64,000 nt of DNA from Ensifer sp. MPMI2T. Its GTDB lineage: Bacteria; Pseudomonadota; Alphaproteobacteria; Rhizobiales; Rhizobiaceae. Below are positions 44,973-53,871 of the stretch, one piece after another. Every line of letters starts with the position of its first letter. Position 1 is the first letter of the stretch. The stretch is taken from NCBI RefSeq assembly GCF_004827385.1, contig NZ_SRXN01000027.1, forward strand, positions 1-64,000, in the 5' to 3' direction. Both the position numbers and the translations under genes were made by a program. Under the pieces are notes generated by a model, which was not told where the DNA came from, made no database searches, and was given only the letters and a program-made list of their open reading frames with translations.

Positions 44973-46448
44973 CTAGAGGCCACCCATGCACAGATACTTC
45001 ATTTCCAGATAGTCCTCGAGACCATGCCGGGAGCCCTCCCGCCCGATACCCGATTGTTTGACGCCCCCGAACGGTGCGGCCTCCGACGACATCCGTCCGG
45101 TGTTGATCCCGACCATGCCATACTCCAGTGCTTCTGCGACACGCCAAACCCGCTTCAGGTTCGAGGCATAGAAGTAGGCGGCGAGACCATAGATCGTGTC
45201 ATTGGCCTCGCGCACAACGTGATCTGTGTCATCAAAGCGGAACAGAGGGGCAAGCGGTCCGAAGGTCTCTTCCTCAGCCAGTCGCATCGTTCTGGAAACA
45301 TCCGTGATCACCGTCGGTTCGAAGAAGGTGCCGGATAATTTAATTCGACGGCCACCGCTGCGAACTCTTGCGCCCTTCTGGACGGCATCGCTGATGTGGA
45401 GTTCGATCTTTCTGAGCGCCTCTTGATTGATCAAAGGGCCGATCGCGACATCGGGTTCAAAGCCGTCTCCGACCTTGAGCATGCGCACCCGCTCGGTGAA
45501 CTTCTCGGCGAACTCGGCATAGACGCGCGATTGAACGTATATTCTGTTTGCAGAAACGCAGGTCTGCCCCGCATTGCGAAACTTCGCCTGGATCGCTCCA
45601 TCGACTGCGGCGTCGATGTCGGCGTCGTCGAAGACGATGAAGGGGGCGTTGCCGCCAAGTTCAAAGCTGATCCTCTTGATCTGGTCGGAGCACTGGCGCA
45701 TGAGCAACCGGCCGACCTCCGTCGAACCGGTAAAACTGATCTTCCGGACCTTCGAATTGGTGCAGAGTTCGCGGCCGATCGCGTCACCCTCCGAAGCATA
45801 GACCAGGTTCAGGACGCCTTCCGGGAAACCGGCCAGTTTTGCCAACGCAAACATGGCGCCTGCGACCAGAGGCGTCTGCTCGGCAGGTTTCAAGACGACC
45901 GTACAGCCGGCCGCAAGCGCCGGCGAAATCTTGCGCGCCACCATCGAGGCCGGAAAATTCCAGGGCGTGATGGCACCGACGACGCCGATCGGCTGCTTGA
46001 TCACCAGCATGCGCCGGTCGGTCGATGGCGCCGAGATGGTTTCGCCATAGATGCGGTTCGCTTCTTCCGCATACCATTGAAGATAAGCTGCCGCGTGCTG
46101 CACTTCGGATTTCGCCTCGCCAAGCGGCTTGCCCATCTCGGCGGTCAGGATGGCTGCGAGATCGTCGCTATGTTCAAGAATTAACCGGTGCCAGTTCCAC
46201 AGGATATCCGATCGCGCCCGGGCGGTCAGCCCGGCCCAAGTTTCCTGAGCGGCATGGGCCCTTTCGATGGCCGCGTGCGCATCGGCAGGACCCATGTCCG
46301 GCACCTCGGCCAGCAATTCACCCGTGGATGGATTGAACACGGAGAACCGTTGCCTCTGACCACCGGCCCACGGACCTAGTTCATCGGCAAGGCCGCGGAA
46401 AAGCTCCGGAGATTTCAGGTGCCGCGTCAATGCCGTTGTCAGTGTCAT
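44973..46448 (-). CDS. NAD(P)-dependent succinate-semialdehyde-type dehydrogenase
   Basis: 491 residues from ATG 46448, eight bases after GGAGG. Full ALDH fold: VGAITPWNFPASM, FTGSTEVGRLLM, catalytic Glu in FELGGNAPF and catalytic Cys in AGQTCVSANRIYV, and the C-terminal FGGVKQSGIGREGSRHGLED of GabD-type enzymes. It oxidises succinate semialdehyde or a close omega-aldehyde to the acid. It lies downstream of the ridA gene on the same strand, with a hairpin between them. Confidence 0.88.
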   Translation of the reverse strand: MTLTTALTRHLKSPELFRGLADELGPWAGGQRQRFSVFNPSTGELLAEVPDMGPADAHAAIERAHAAQETWAGLTARARSDILWNWHRLILEHSDDLAAILTAEMGKPLGEAKSEVQHAAAYLQWYAEEANRIYGETISAPSTDRRMLVIKQPIGVVGAITPWNFPASMVARKISPALAAGCTVVLKPAEQTPLVAGAMFALAKLAGFPEGVLNLVYASEGDAIGRELCTNSKVRKISFTGSTEVGRLLMRQCSDQIKRISFELGGNAPFIVFDDADIDAAVDGAIQAKFRNAGQTCVSANRIYVQSRVYAEFAEKFTERVRMLKVGDGFEPDVAIGPLINQEALRKIELHISDAVQKGARVRSGGRRIKLSGTFFEPTVITDVSRTMRLAEEETFGPLAPLFRFDDTDHVVREANDTIYGLAAYFYASNLKRVWRVAEALEYGMVGINTGRMSSEAAPFGGVKQSGIGREGSRHGLEDYLEMKYLCMGGL

Positions 46449-46505
46449 TTTCATTCCTCCCACGCGCGTTGGATTGCGCCTTGTTCCGCATGTCGCGAAC
46501 GGCAA

Positions 46506-46536
46506 AGCCGGAGCAATGATCGCAATTGCTCCGGCT
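46506..46536 (-). terminator. strong hairpin between ridA and the dehydrogenase gene
   Basis: Perfect 12-bp arms AGCCGGAGCAAT / ATTGCTCCGGCT with a 7-base loop. Only TTT follows on the minus strand, so it may be a weak terminator or an mRNA-stabilising stem between the two genes. Confidence 0.6.
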
Positions 46537-46559
46537 CGTCACTTTGCTAACTCTCTCCG

Positions 46560-46941
46560 TTAGATCAGAGAGATGACGGATTCAATCTCGACCTTCGCGC
46601 CTTTGGGCAGCGCCTTGACTTCGTAGCAGGCGCGCGCGGGGTAGGGGGTTGAGAAGAAGCCCGCGTAGATGCGGTTGACCTCGGCGAAGTCACCAAGGTC
46701 GGTGAGCAGCACCGTCGTCTTCACCGTCTTCGACAAGTCCGTGCCGGCAGCCTTGGCGATCGCCTGAAGGTTCTTCAGGCATTGTTCGGCCTGTTCGACC
46801 GCATTGGCCGAATTGAACTCGCCTGTCGCTGCATCGATCGGCAACTGCCCGGAGACGAAGAGCAGATCGCCGACATTGATGGCCTGGGAGTAGGGGGCCG
46901 ACTGCGCCGGGCGCATCGCTTGTAGAAATCGGTCCGATCAT
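46560..46941 (-). pseudogene. RidA family protein, N-terminal frameshift
   Basis: A GGAGG nine bases upstream marks ATG 46941, which reads MIGPISTSDAPGAVGP, the normal RidA start. At the run of five G (46893-46897, plus strand) the frame breaks; the other frame supplies YSQAINVGDLLFVSGQLP and the rest, including the ring residues RACYEVKALPKGAKVEIE. RidA hydrolyses reactive enamine/imine intermediates from amino acid breakdown. Without the extra base it would be 126 residues. An internal ATG at 46916 in the second frame could make a shortened 118-residue form. Confidence 0.75.
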
Positions 46942-47556
46942 AGTTCAGTCCTCCATGGGTGTGAATTGTTCAGGCGTAATGGCTGATGGGGGGGTCGGTG
47001 GCGTCGATCTCGGGCTTTTGGCCGGATACGAGATCGCAATCACGCCGGCTGATGATCCCCAAGAGCATCTCTTGAACAAGGTCACTGACGATCTTCGCGA
47101 TCCCGCTCTTCGCTGATTGAGGCGCCTGCGCAGGTGGCCCTTGGTTTTGGTTCACTGCCTCTGTCAGCAGTTCTGTTGATATCTGCTGGCGATTTGGTGC
47201 GACAGAGCCGAACTACGAGCTCACCGGTGGAATCCTGCATTTTAGGGTGACAGAACGCAGTTTTCCTGCTCGGCGCGCCGGACAAAGAATGCATGGCAAT
47301 CACATGGGTTGATTATGTTTTACTGAACGACCGGGTCCGGGCCGAAGTTGCTGTCGTCCAACTTAGACGCTTCTGGGAGACCGTGCCGACGCAACATCGG
47401 AGAACATTAGCAGTCCGAAGTCCGACGGTGGGCATCCAACATGCCAAGTCGAGAACTGATTGAGTCTGCTGACGATAAAGAGAGCAGATCGTCCGCTTAG
47501 AAGGACGCTGCATGTTCTGGAAATAAACTCTATTAAAGGCGAAGAGGGGAACCTGG
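46942..47556. other. intergenic region, possible short relic
   Basis: 615 bases. A minus-strand frame at 46970-47155 (ending PEIDATDPPISHYA) looks protein-like but has no recognised family and may be the tail of a lost gene. The remainder should contain the promoter of the plus-strand ABC operon. Nothing else is seen. Confidence 0.35.
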
Positions 47557-48420
47557 ATGCGGAATATTGTAATCGTTACATTACTGACGACAGTCGCCGT
47601 CGCGGCAATCATGCTTGAAAAAGGCAGCGCAAATGCGGATGACCTAAGTGCTATCAAAGATAAGGGGTATGCTCGCGTCGTTGTGGCCAACGAGCAGCCA
47701 TACGGGTTTATCGACGCTGAAAACAAGGGAGCCGGCATCGGACCGGATGTGGCTGCCGCGGTACTTCGCAAAATCGGCGTAACCAACATCCGGTGGAGTT
47801 CTGTCGCGTTTGCTGGTCTGATTCCCGGAGTTAAGGCAGACCGTTTTGATTTTGCGGCCGCCGAACAAGCAATTCTACCCGAGCGATGTGCACAGGTTCA
47901 GTTCACCCAACCCAACTCAAGTTATACTTCGGGCTTGATGGTGCTCAAAGGCAATCCGAAGAAGCTCCACGGCTTCGATGACTTGCTCAAAGAACCACAA
48001 GACAAACTCGCGGTCGTGTCGGGGGCGGATGAAATCATTCCCGACGCATACAAGGTGCCGAGGGAGAACCGTGTCTATATTCAGAGCAAGGCTGACGCGA
48101 TTGCAACGCTGACGTCAGGTCGGGCGGATGCATATTATGCGACAGAACTGACCATAGCCGGTCTTGTGAAGCAGTCATCGGAGGTCGAGGCTGCAGAAAT
48201 GAGCGGCCCACCTATTGTCGATGGCAAGCCATATCGCAAATACGGTGCTTTTACGTTCCGTCCGCAGGACAAGGAGCTATTTGCCGCGTTCAGCGCTGCG
48301 CTGAACGAATTCAAGAAGACCGCCGACTATGAAAAAATCCTCACTCGCTACGGCCTTTCCAAAGACAGCATTCAAGCGGCTCGAGACGGCTCGACCGAAG
48401 AGCTGTGCGCGGGTGAATAA
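47557..48420 (+). CDS. polar amino acid ABC transporter substrate-binding protein
   Basis: 287 residues with signal peptide (MRNIVIVTLLTTVAVAAIML up to ANADD). The mature part is a SBP_bac_3 fold: ARVVVANEQPYGFIDAENKG, GIGPDVAAAVLRKIG, and FDFAAAEQAILPERC as the ligand-site segment. It resembles EhuB-type binding proteins for ectoine or related zwitterions, without proof of substrate. AGAGGGG precedes the start. The permease follows after 263 bases. Confidence 0.85.
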   Translation: MRNIVIVTLLTTVAVAAIMLEKGSANADDLSAIKDKGYARVVVANEQPYGFIDAENKGAGIGPDVAAAVLRKIGVTNIRWSSVAFAGLIPGVKADRFDFAAAEQAILPERCAQVQFTQPNSSYTSGLMVLKGNPKKLHGFDDLLKEPQDKLAVVSGADEIIPDAYKVPRENRVYIQSKADAIATLTSGRADAYYATELTIAGLVKQSSEVEAAEMSGPPIVDGKPYRKYGAFTFRPQDKELFAAFSAALNEFKKTADYEKILTRYGLSKDSIQAARDGSTEELCAGE

Positions 48421-48683
48421 GTCAGCGGGCCCCGGGATTTATTGGCCAGGATGAGGACCGCCGTATCGTTCCGGCTCCGAATCTCGGACAAACGAGGCCT
48501 TCGCGGGCGATCGACGTCCGCCGGTTTACAGCCGTGAGAAACCAACTGAGACAGACTGCAATCCAAGTGTGAAGCGCCTTAGTGCTTCAAGCAACGCTCA
48601 TTGGAACAGCCGACTGCGGATTGCCCGTCTGGCTCTCTTGGGAAATCCATTAGCTGACCAGGCCGGGTGCGAGGGATGAATTG

Positions 48684-49346
48684 ATGATTGAGAGTCTAAG
48701 CCTCATTTTGAAGGGATTGCAGACAACCCTCGCGTTGACCGTGTTCAGTTTGACTCTTGCGCTCGGCGTCTCCTTCCTCGCGGGACTCGGGCGCCTGTCA
48801 AAAAACAGTGTGGTTCGGGCCACAGTGATCGCCTACATCGAATTCTTTCGAGGCACCTCACTTTTCGTACAGTTGTTCTGGGCCTTTTACGTGCTTCCTT
48901 TTATGGGAGTCGAACTAAGCCCGATGCAAGCAGCCGTGCTCGCGCTTGGCCTAAACTATGGTGCCTACGGAGCAGAGGTCGTCCGTGGGTCCGTCAACGC
49001 AATTGGGCGCGACCAATGGGAGGGATGTGTCGCACTCAACTTGACTCCTTTCCAACGCCTGCGCCATGTAATCATCCCGCAAGCAATTGTCATTATGTTG
49101 CCGCCATTCGGAAATTTGGCGGTGACGCTTCTTAAAAGTACTGCAATTGCTTCGCTAATTGCGCTGCCCGACTTGACCTATCAAGCACAACTAGTGCGGA
49201 ACCAAACCGGGCAAACGCTGCTCCCCTTCGCCATCATCATGATCATTTACTTTGCTGTCTCGACCTTCATCAAATCTGGCATCCAGATTGCCGAACGGCG
49301 ACTGACTATTGGTGCTGATCGCGCGCAACCAGCGAGGTCCATATAA
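48684..49346 (+). CDS. amino acid ABC transporter permease (HisM/EhuC type)
   Basis: 220 residues from ATG 48684 (a TTG at 48681 also fits). About five membrane helices and the coupling-helix EAA motif GRDQWEGCVALNLTPFQRLR, with VIIPQAIVIMLPPFGN after it. It forms a heterodimer with the next permease; its stop overlaps that start (TAATG). Confidence 0.88.
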   Translation: MIESLSLILKGLQTTLALTVFSLTLALGVSFLAGLGRLSKNSVVRATVIAYIEFFRGTSLFVQLFWAFYVLPFMGVELSPMQAAVLALGLNYGAYGAEVVRGSVNAIGRDQWEGCVALNLTPFQRLRHVIIPQAIVIMLPPFGNLAVTLLKSTAIASLIALPDLTYQAQLVRNQTGQTLLPFAIIMIIYFAVSTFIKSGIQIAERRLTIGADRAQPARSI

Positions 49347-50002
49347 TGGAATGGAATTGGACTTTTGCGTTCGCAATACTTCCACACCTTCTGGAAGGGG
49401 CCAAAACCACAATTCTCGCGACGTTCCTGGGATTCTTGATTGCCATCGTGCTGGGGCTTGCTATGGCTCTCGGGAGACGCTCGCAACAGCCGTGGATCGC
49501 GCGTGCTGTGGGGCTGTGCGCTGATTTCATCAGGGGTACCCCGCTACTGGTGCAGCTCTATGTTCTCTTTTTTGTCTTGCCGAATATGGGAGTCGTGTTG
49601 TCTCCGTTGGTTGCCGGCGTAATTGGGTTGGGCCTTCACAACGCAACTTATATTGCGGAGGTGTATCGCGCCGGTATCGAAAGCATCTCGCGCGGACAGT
49701 GGGAAGCTTCGAAGGCTTGTAATCTTGGCATCAGCCAGACCTGGCGCCACATTATCATCCCGCAGGCGATTCCACCTATGATTCCAGCGCTCGCGAATTA
49801 TCTGATTGCCATGTTCAAAGAGACACCCCTTCTCTCGGCAATTACGGTTTACGAGATCATGGGCGAGGCACTCGGTGCCGCGAGCAGGACTTATCGATAC
49901 CTTGAGCCGGTAACGATGGTCGGTGTGTTCTTCCTGATCATAAGTCTCGTCTGCGCTTATTTCGCCCGCGTTATCGAAGAGCGGGTACGCATTCATCAAT
50001 AA
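49346..50002 (+). CDS. amino acid ABC transporter permease (HisQ/EhuD type)
   Basis: 218 residues, about five helices, EAA motif SRGQWEASKACNLGISQTWR followed by HIIIPQAIPPMIPALANYL. Partner of the preceding permease; ATPase gene begins 16 bases later. Confidence 0.88.
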   Translation: MEWNWTFAFAILPHLLEGAKTTILATFLGFLIAIVLGLAMALGRRSQQPWIARAVGLCADFIRGTPLLVQLYVLFFVLPNMGVVLSPLVAGVIGLGLHNATYIAEVYRAGIESISRGQWEASKACNLGISQTWRHIIIPQAIPPMIPALANYLIAMFKETPLLSAITVYEIMGEALGAASRTYRYLEPVTMVGVFFLIISLVCAYFARVIEERVRIHQ

Positions 50003-50017
50003 CGGCGGCCTTGCACC

Positions 50018-50803
50018 ATGACCAACCCAATCATCCGGATAAAGAACATCAGCAAGAGCTTCGGCGCGGTCCGAGTGCTCGACGGACTATCAATAGACGT
50101 AATGCCGAAAGAGAGGCTGGCACTGATTGGACCTTCGGGGTCCGGCAAAACGACCATCTTGCGGATTTTGATGACCCTGGAGCGTATCAACGACGGTCAT
50201 ATCGAAATCGACGGCGAGCAGCTTTACCACATGCAGCGCGCTGGCCAACTTGTTCCCGCGGACGAAAAGCATCTCGCCAAAGCGCGCCAGAAGATCGGGA
50301 TGGTGTTCCAGCATTTCAACCTCTTCCCGCACAAATCCGTCATCGACAACATCACGCTGGCGCCCATCGTGACGAAAGGGGTCGCCAAGCCTAAAGCGGA
50401 AAAGCGCGCCATGGAATTGCTGGACATGGTAGGGTTGGCTGACAAAGCAAGAAGCATGCCGTCGGCGCTTTCCGGGGGGCAGAAGCAGCGTGTGGCAATC
50501 GCCCGCGCTCTTGCTCTTCAGCCGGAGATTATGCTTTTTGACGAGGTCACCTCGGCGCTTGATCCTGAGCTTGTGGAAGAAGTGCTCAGCGTCCTCTGGC
50601 AACTGAGTACCGAGACGGATATGACGATGTTGCTCGTCACACATGAAATGGGATTCGCGCACGACTTTGCGCACCGCGTGCTGTTCTTCGATCGCGGCAA
50701 GATTGTTGAGGAAGGCAAACCCGACGACATTTTCCGCCAGCCGAAGCACGAGCGGACGCAGGCTTTCCTGAAAAAGATTCTCGCGGCCGGTCATCGCATT
50801 TAG
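50018..50803 (+). CDS. amino acid ABC transporter ATPase (HisP/EhuA type)
   Basis: 261 residues with all ABC motifs: Walker [12 protein letters not shown]-loop [13 protein letters not shown], signature [15 protein letters not shown], Walker [16 protein letters not shown] and the switch His in LLVTHEMGFAHDF. It drives the importer encoded upstream. Confidence 0.92.
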   Translation: MTNPIIRIKNISKSFGAVRVLDGLSIDVMPKERLALIGPSGSGKTTILRILMTLERINDGHIEIDGEQLYHMQRAGQLVPADEKHLAKARQKIGMVFQHFNLFPHKSVIDNITLAPIVTKGVAKPKAEKRAMELLDMVGLADKARSMPSALSGGQKQRVAIARALALQPEIMLFDEVTSALDPELVEEVLSVLWQLSTETDMTMLLVTHEMGFAHDFAHRVLFFDRGKIVEEGKPDDIFRQPKHERTQAFLKKILAAGHRI

Positions 50804-51756
50804 TAGTTATCGGGCTTCGAAGTCGAATGGCAAGCGAAAGAAATCCTGAAGGTCAAGCGTGCCCCGACTACATTGGGGTCGCCTCAATCGGCGGGCGACG
50901 CGGAACGCATTGCTACGCGTCAGGCCTCCAACAGGACGCAATATGCCTCCGACATTGCAGTTTTTCAACAGGTTGGGGCCGTTTACGCCCCCAACCTCGA
51001 GTGGGTAGCTGCTATTGTCCGTCAGGAGTTGTTGTCATCGTATTGAGGCCAAGGGAAGCCGCAAAGCAGATGGTGTTGGGTATCCAAATTTCCACCACTG
51101 CCTGACCAGCCCCAAGTCAAAATCTCTTCGTAAATAGGAGCACCTAAAGTGACACGCCGCGTTATTTTCCAATGCAGTAGATGTGGCAAATCGCTGACAG
51201 CGGCGGAAGCAATAGAGCGGTGGTGTGACTCCTGCTGCGATTCCCAGGGCTCCAAGACCGCGCCCGGGAATACAGATGAATCAATGGTGTGCCGGCAGAA
51301 GGCTTAGTACAAGCATTTTGGTGGTGCATGCCCTTTTCACAGGAGAAGAGATCGCGGTCGCTTGAGCGCCAAACGAGGGTATTTCGACGTTTCGTTATCG
51401 GCGATTCCGGCAATGACAGCACAGCGTGATTGTCCGGACAGTACTTTCGGCCGGGCGAGATATGCACCTCTACGGCTGACATCGAGATCGAAGATCAAAC
51501 GGCTTGGATGTGGCCGAATGGTAGTACGGTCTGCGTGTTCTCGTCGCATGAGGCTGCGATCTTGTGAATAAATGACGAGTCGGACGAACGACAACAAAGG
51601 ATCGCGATCCGCGTTGTTTTAGGCCACAAATTCAACAACGGCAAAAAAACTTCTTCCAGCCAGCATTTAGTCGAGGGCGTCGGCCTGAACCAAAGTGGCG
51701 CGGACAGCGATCGAGTATGAAACCCGACGCTGCATCTGTCGGCGGAGCCGATGACC
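50804..51756. other. gene-poor region with hairpin
   Basis: A frame lacking a start codon (about 50807-51043) reads FEVEWQAKEILKVKRAP to APNLEWVAAIVRQELLSSY and may be a gene remnant, family unknown. Inside it, AGGTTGGGG (50970-50978) and CCCCAACCT (50989-50997) form a 9-bp hairpin that could end the ABC operon transcript. From 51050 to 51756 nothing is recognised. Confidence 0.35.
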
Positions 51757-52500
51757 GTAAGCGGTGTTCTCAGGCCACGGTTTTGAGTTCGCGCTTTGCG
51801 GCGTAGGCCGAGGGCAACAGGTCCTCGATCTGGCCATTTGAATGCCCGTTGACGATCCTGGTGAGAATATTCGAGAGATAGGCGAGCGGCTCGACATCGT
51901 TGAGCTTGGCAGGTCTCGATCAACGAGGAGATGTTCGCCCAATGCTCGGCCCCGGGCCCGGCCCCGGCATCGGAACCGGCGAATGCGCGTTCTTGCGATT
52001 GAGCGCAATTGGCCTGATGGATCGTTCGATGGTGTTGGAGACGATCTCGATCCGGCCATCGTCGATGAAGCGGGTCAAGCCGTCCCAGCGTGATAAGGCA
52101 CAACGGAGTGCTTCGGCGAGCTTTGTCTTCTGGCTGATGTAGCCGAGTTGTTCACGCAGCCAGGGAGCGAGGCTGTCGATGATGGGGCGACTTTTTTCCT
52201 GACGGGCGACACGACGCTCCTCGTGGGTGCGGCCACGTATCTCGTCTTCGATCCTGTAAAGTTCGGCGATGCGTTTGAGCGCCTCGCTCGCGATGGGTGC
52301 GGGACCGGCGGCAGCCACATCATAGAAGCGGCGTCGGAACGTGGGACCAGCAGAAGGCCAGCGATACGGTGTTCTTTGCCGCGAGCGGGCGATATCCACT
52401 GTAGCCGTCGACCTGCAGGACGCCCGCACAGCAAAGGCGCGCAGCTTTACTGCGACATCGCAGATGCAGGGACCGTGCCTGCACTCCGCGGATGAGCTGG
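51757..52500 (-). mobile_element. IS66-family transposase relic
   Basis: Minus-strand fragments in several frames read VLQVDGYSGYRPLAAKNT, LAFCWSHV, RRFYDVAAAGPAPIASEALK, then SQKTKLAEALRCALSRWDGL, FIDDGRIEIVSNTIERSIRP and IALNRKNA, and finally IEDLLPSAYAAKRELKTVA with the stop at 51770. This is the C-terminal half of an IS66 transposase with several frameshifts and a small GC-rich expansion (Gly-Pro repeats near 51950). GTAAGCGG at 51757 matches the IS66 terminal repeat, so this end is preserved and the other is lost. Confidence 0.75.
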
Positions 52501-52598
52501 ACCATTGCGTTACGCTCACCCCCTATTCGGACACGTCCCGTCGGATGCCGCAAGGAGGAGCCATGTCCGAACGGTGGCCGAATCTGACATGATTGCCG

Positions 52599-53384
52599 TC
52601 AGCGTTCAGCCAGACGGCAAGACTCGCCATTGAGATCTCGGTTCACATCAGGCGCTGACACTATTCTTATATTAGGCGAGCCGACTTGCCAAATCCGCCC
52701 CACCCCGTCGCGGCCCGCGTAGCCGGCAATACGGCACGCATGCCACATCGTAGCCTGAATAGCGGTGAGGACTGGTTTACCAAGGGCATGTTCAAGCCGC
52801 TCAATTGCAGAATATGCCGTAAGGTTTGTACAGGCGAGAACGACGGCCTCCGCGTGAGCTACATCGACCTTGCGGGCTAAGTCGATGATGTCGTCCGGCT
52901 CCAGTTCACCAATTCCTTCCGCGAGTCCAAGGCTGTGGCTGGACAACGGTTCAAGACCCGCTTCTATCAGGTACTGCTCAAATTGGGCGGTGGTTTCCGG
53001 CGGATAGGGTGCGCCAAGCGCGAGTTTGCGAACTCCCAAAGCGTGGCAAGCTGAGATCACGGCGCCGGAGGTAGAGGTTGCCTGAGTATGGGCGCCATCC
53101 GAGATCCGGCGGATTATTGACTGGTCACCTGCGTGTCCTTTCGCGAAACTAACTGAAGTGCAGGCGTAAGCGACGGCGTGAGGACGAATAGGCCGCAGAA
53201 CCTTGGCAGCGTAATCAAGCTCAGGGTCATCGACGAGCGATTGAAGGATCTCCAGGGTAACTGGTGGCTCAGGAAAAGGTATCCTCGTCACGTGGACAGT
53301 CACCTCAGGCGGGGCGAACTGCCAGAACTCACGGTCATGTACCCCATCGGAAGGATAAATAATGCCTATTCGCGTGTTGTCCAT
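52599..53384 (-). CDS. maleate isomerase / Asp-Glu racemase family protein (EutA-like)
   Basis: 261 residues from ATG 53384. Two conserved Cys motifs of the superfamily are present: AVAYACTSVSFAKG and AVVLACTNLTAYSAIE, about 115 residues apart. The family includes maleate cis-trans isomerase, arylmalonate decarboxylase and EutA of ectoine utilisation clusters. It is the only minus-strand gene within the catabolic block, between the IS66 relic and the aminotransferase. Exact reaction not determined. Confidence 0.75.
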   Translation of the reverse strand: MDNTRIGIIYPSDGVHDREFWQFAPPEVTVHVTRIPFPEPPVTLEILQSLVDDPELDYAAKVLRPIRPHAVAYACTSVSFAKGHAGDQSIIRRISDGAHTQATSTSGAVISACHALGVRKLALGAPYPPETTAQFEQYLIEAGLEPLSSHSLGLAEGIGELEPDDIIDLARKVDVAHAEAVVLACTNLTAYSAIERLEHALGKPVLTAIQATMWHACRIAGYAGRDGVGRIWQVGSPNIRIVSAPDVNRDLNGESCRLAER

Positions 53385-53871
53385 TTGTGAGCCGCCCTTC
53401 ACCTGCTGATTTCCGGATTCCTGAACTGGATCTTAGTGGGCAAAGGACGCCGTCGTCCCCTGATCTTTCGGCCTTCTTGCAGGATTCCTGCGTTTCGGAT
53501 CGGGGTTCGGACGAAAGCATCATTAGCCCAAGGAAGCCGTGCTTGGTGAGTGAGGTAATAATGAAGCAGCCGAGGCGAGCTAAAGCGACGACGTGTGGTA
53601 CCCTAACGTCCGCCTTAACGGGACAGACCGGGTTGTTTCTGAGGCTGCGGCAGGAATCTGCCAAGATTGGCGGCTGATGGATGGCTTTCCTGCGAAAGTC
53701 ACCCGATCGCGCAGCAAAGCAGCGTGATCAGTCTATAATAGGCGCTAAACGCCCGCCGGCCCCTGTTAGATTCCGAGCATGGGCGGGAAGTTGTTCGATC
53801 CACAATAATTCGCCCAGAGCGGTTAGAGGCCGCATAAGAGAAGTGTTTCCAACGAACAGGAGATAGCGGCT
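53385..53871. other. divergent promoter region
   Basis: About 490 bases between the racemase-family gene and the aminotransferase gene, transcribed divergently. No gene or clear operator was recognised; both promoters should be here. Confidence 0.4.
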
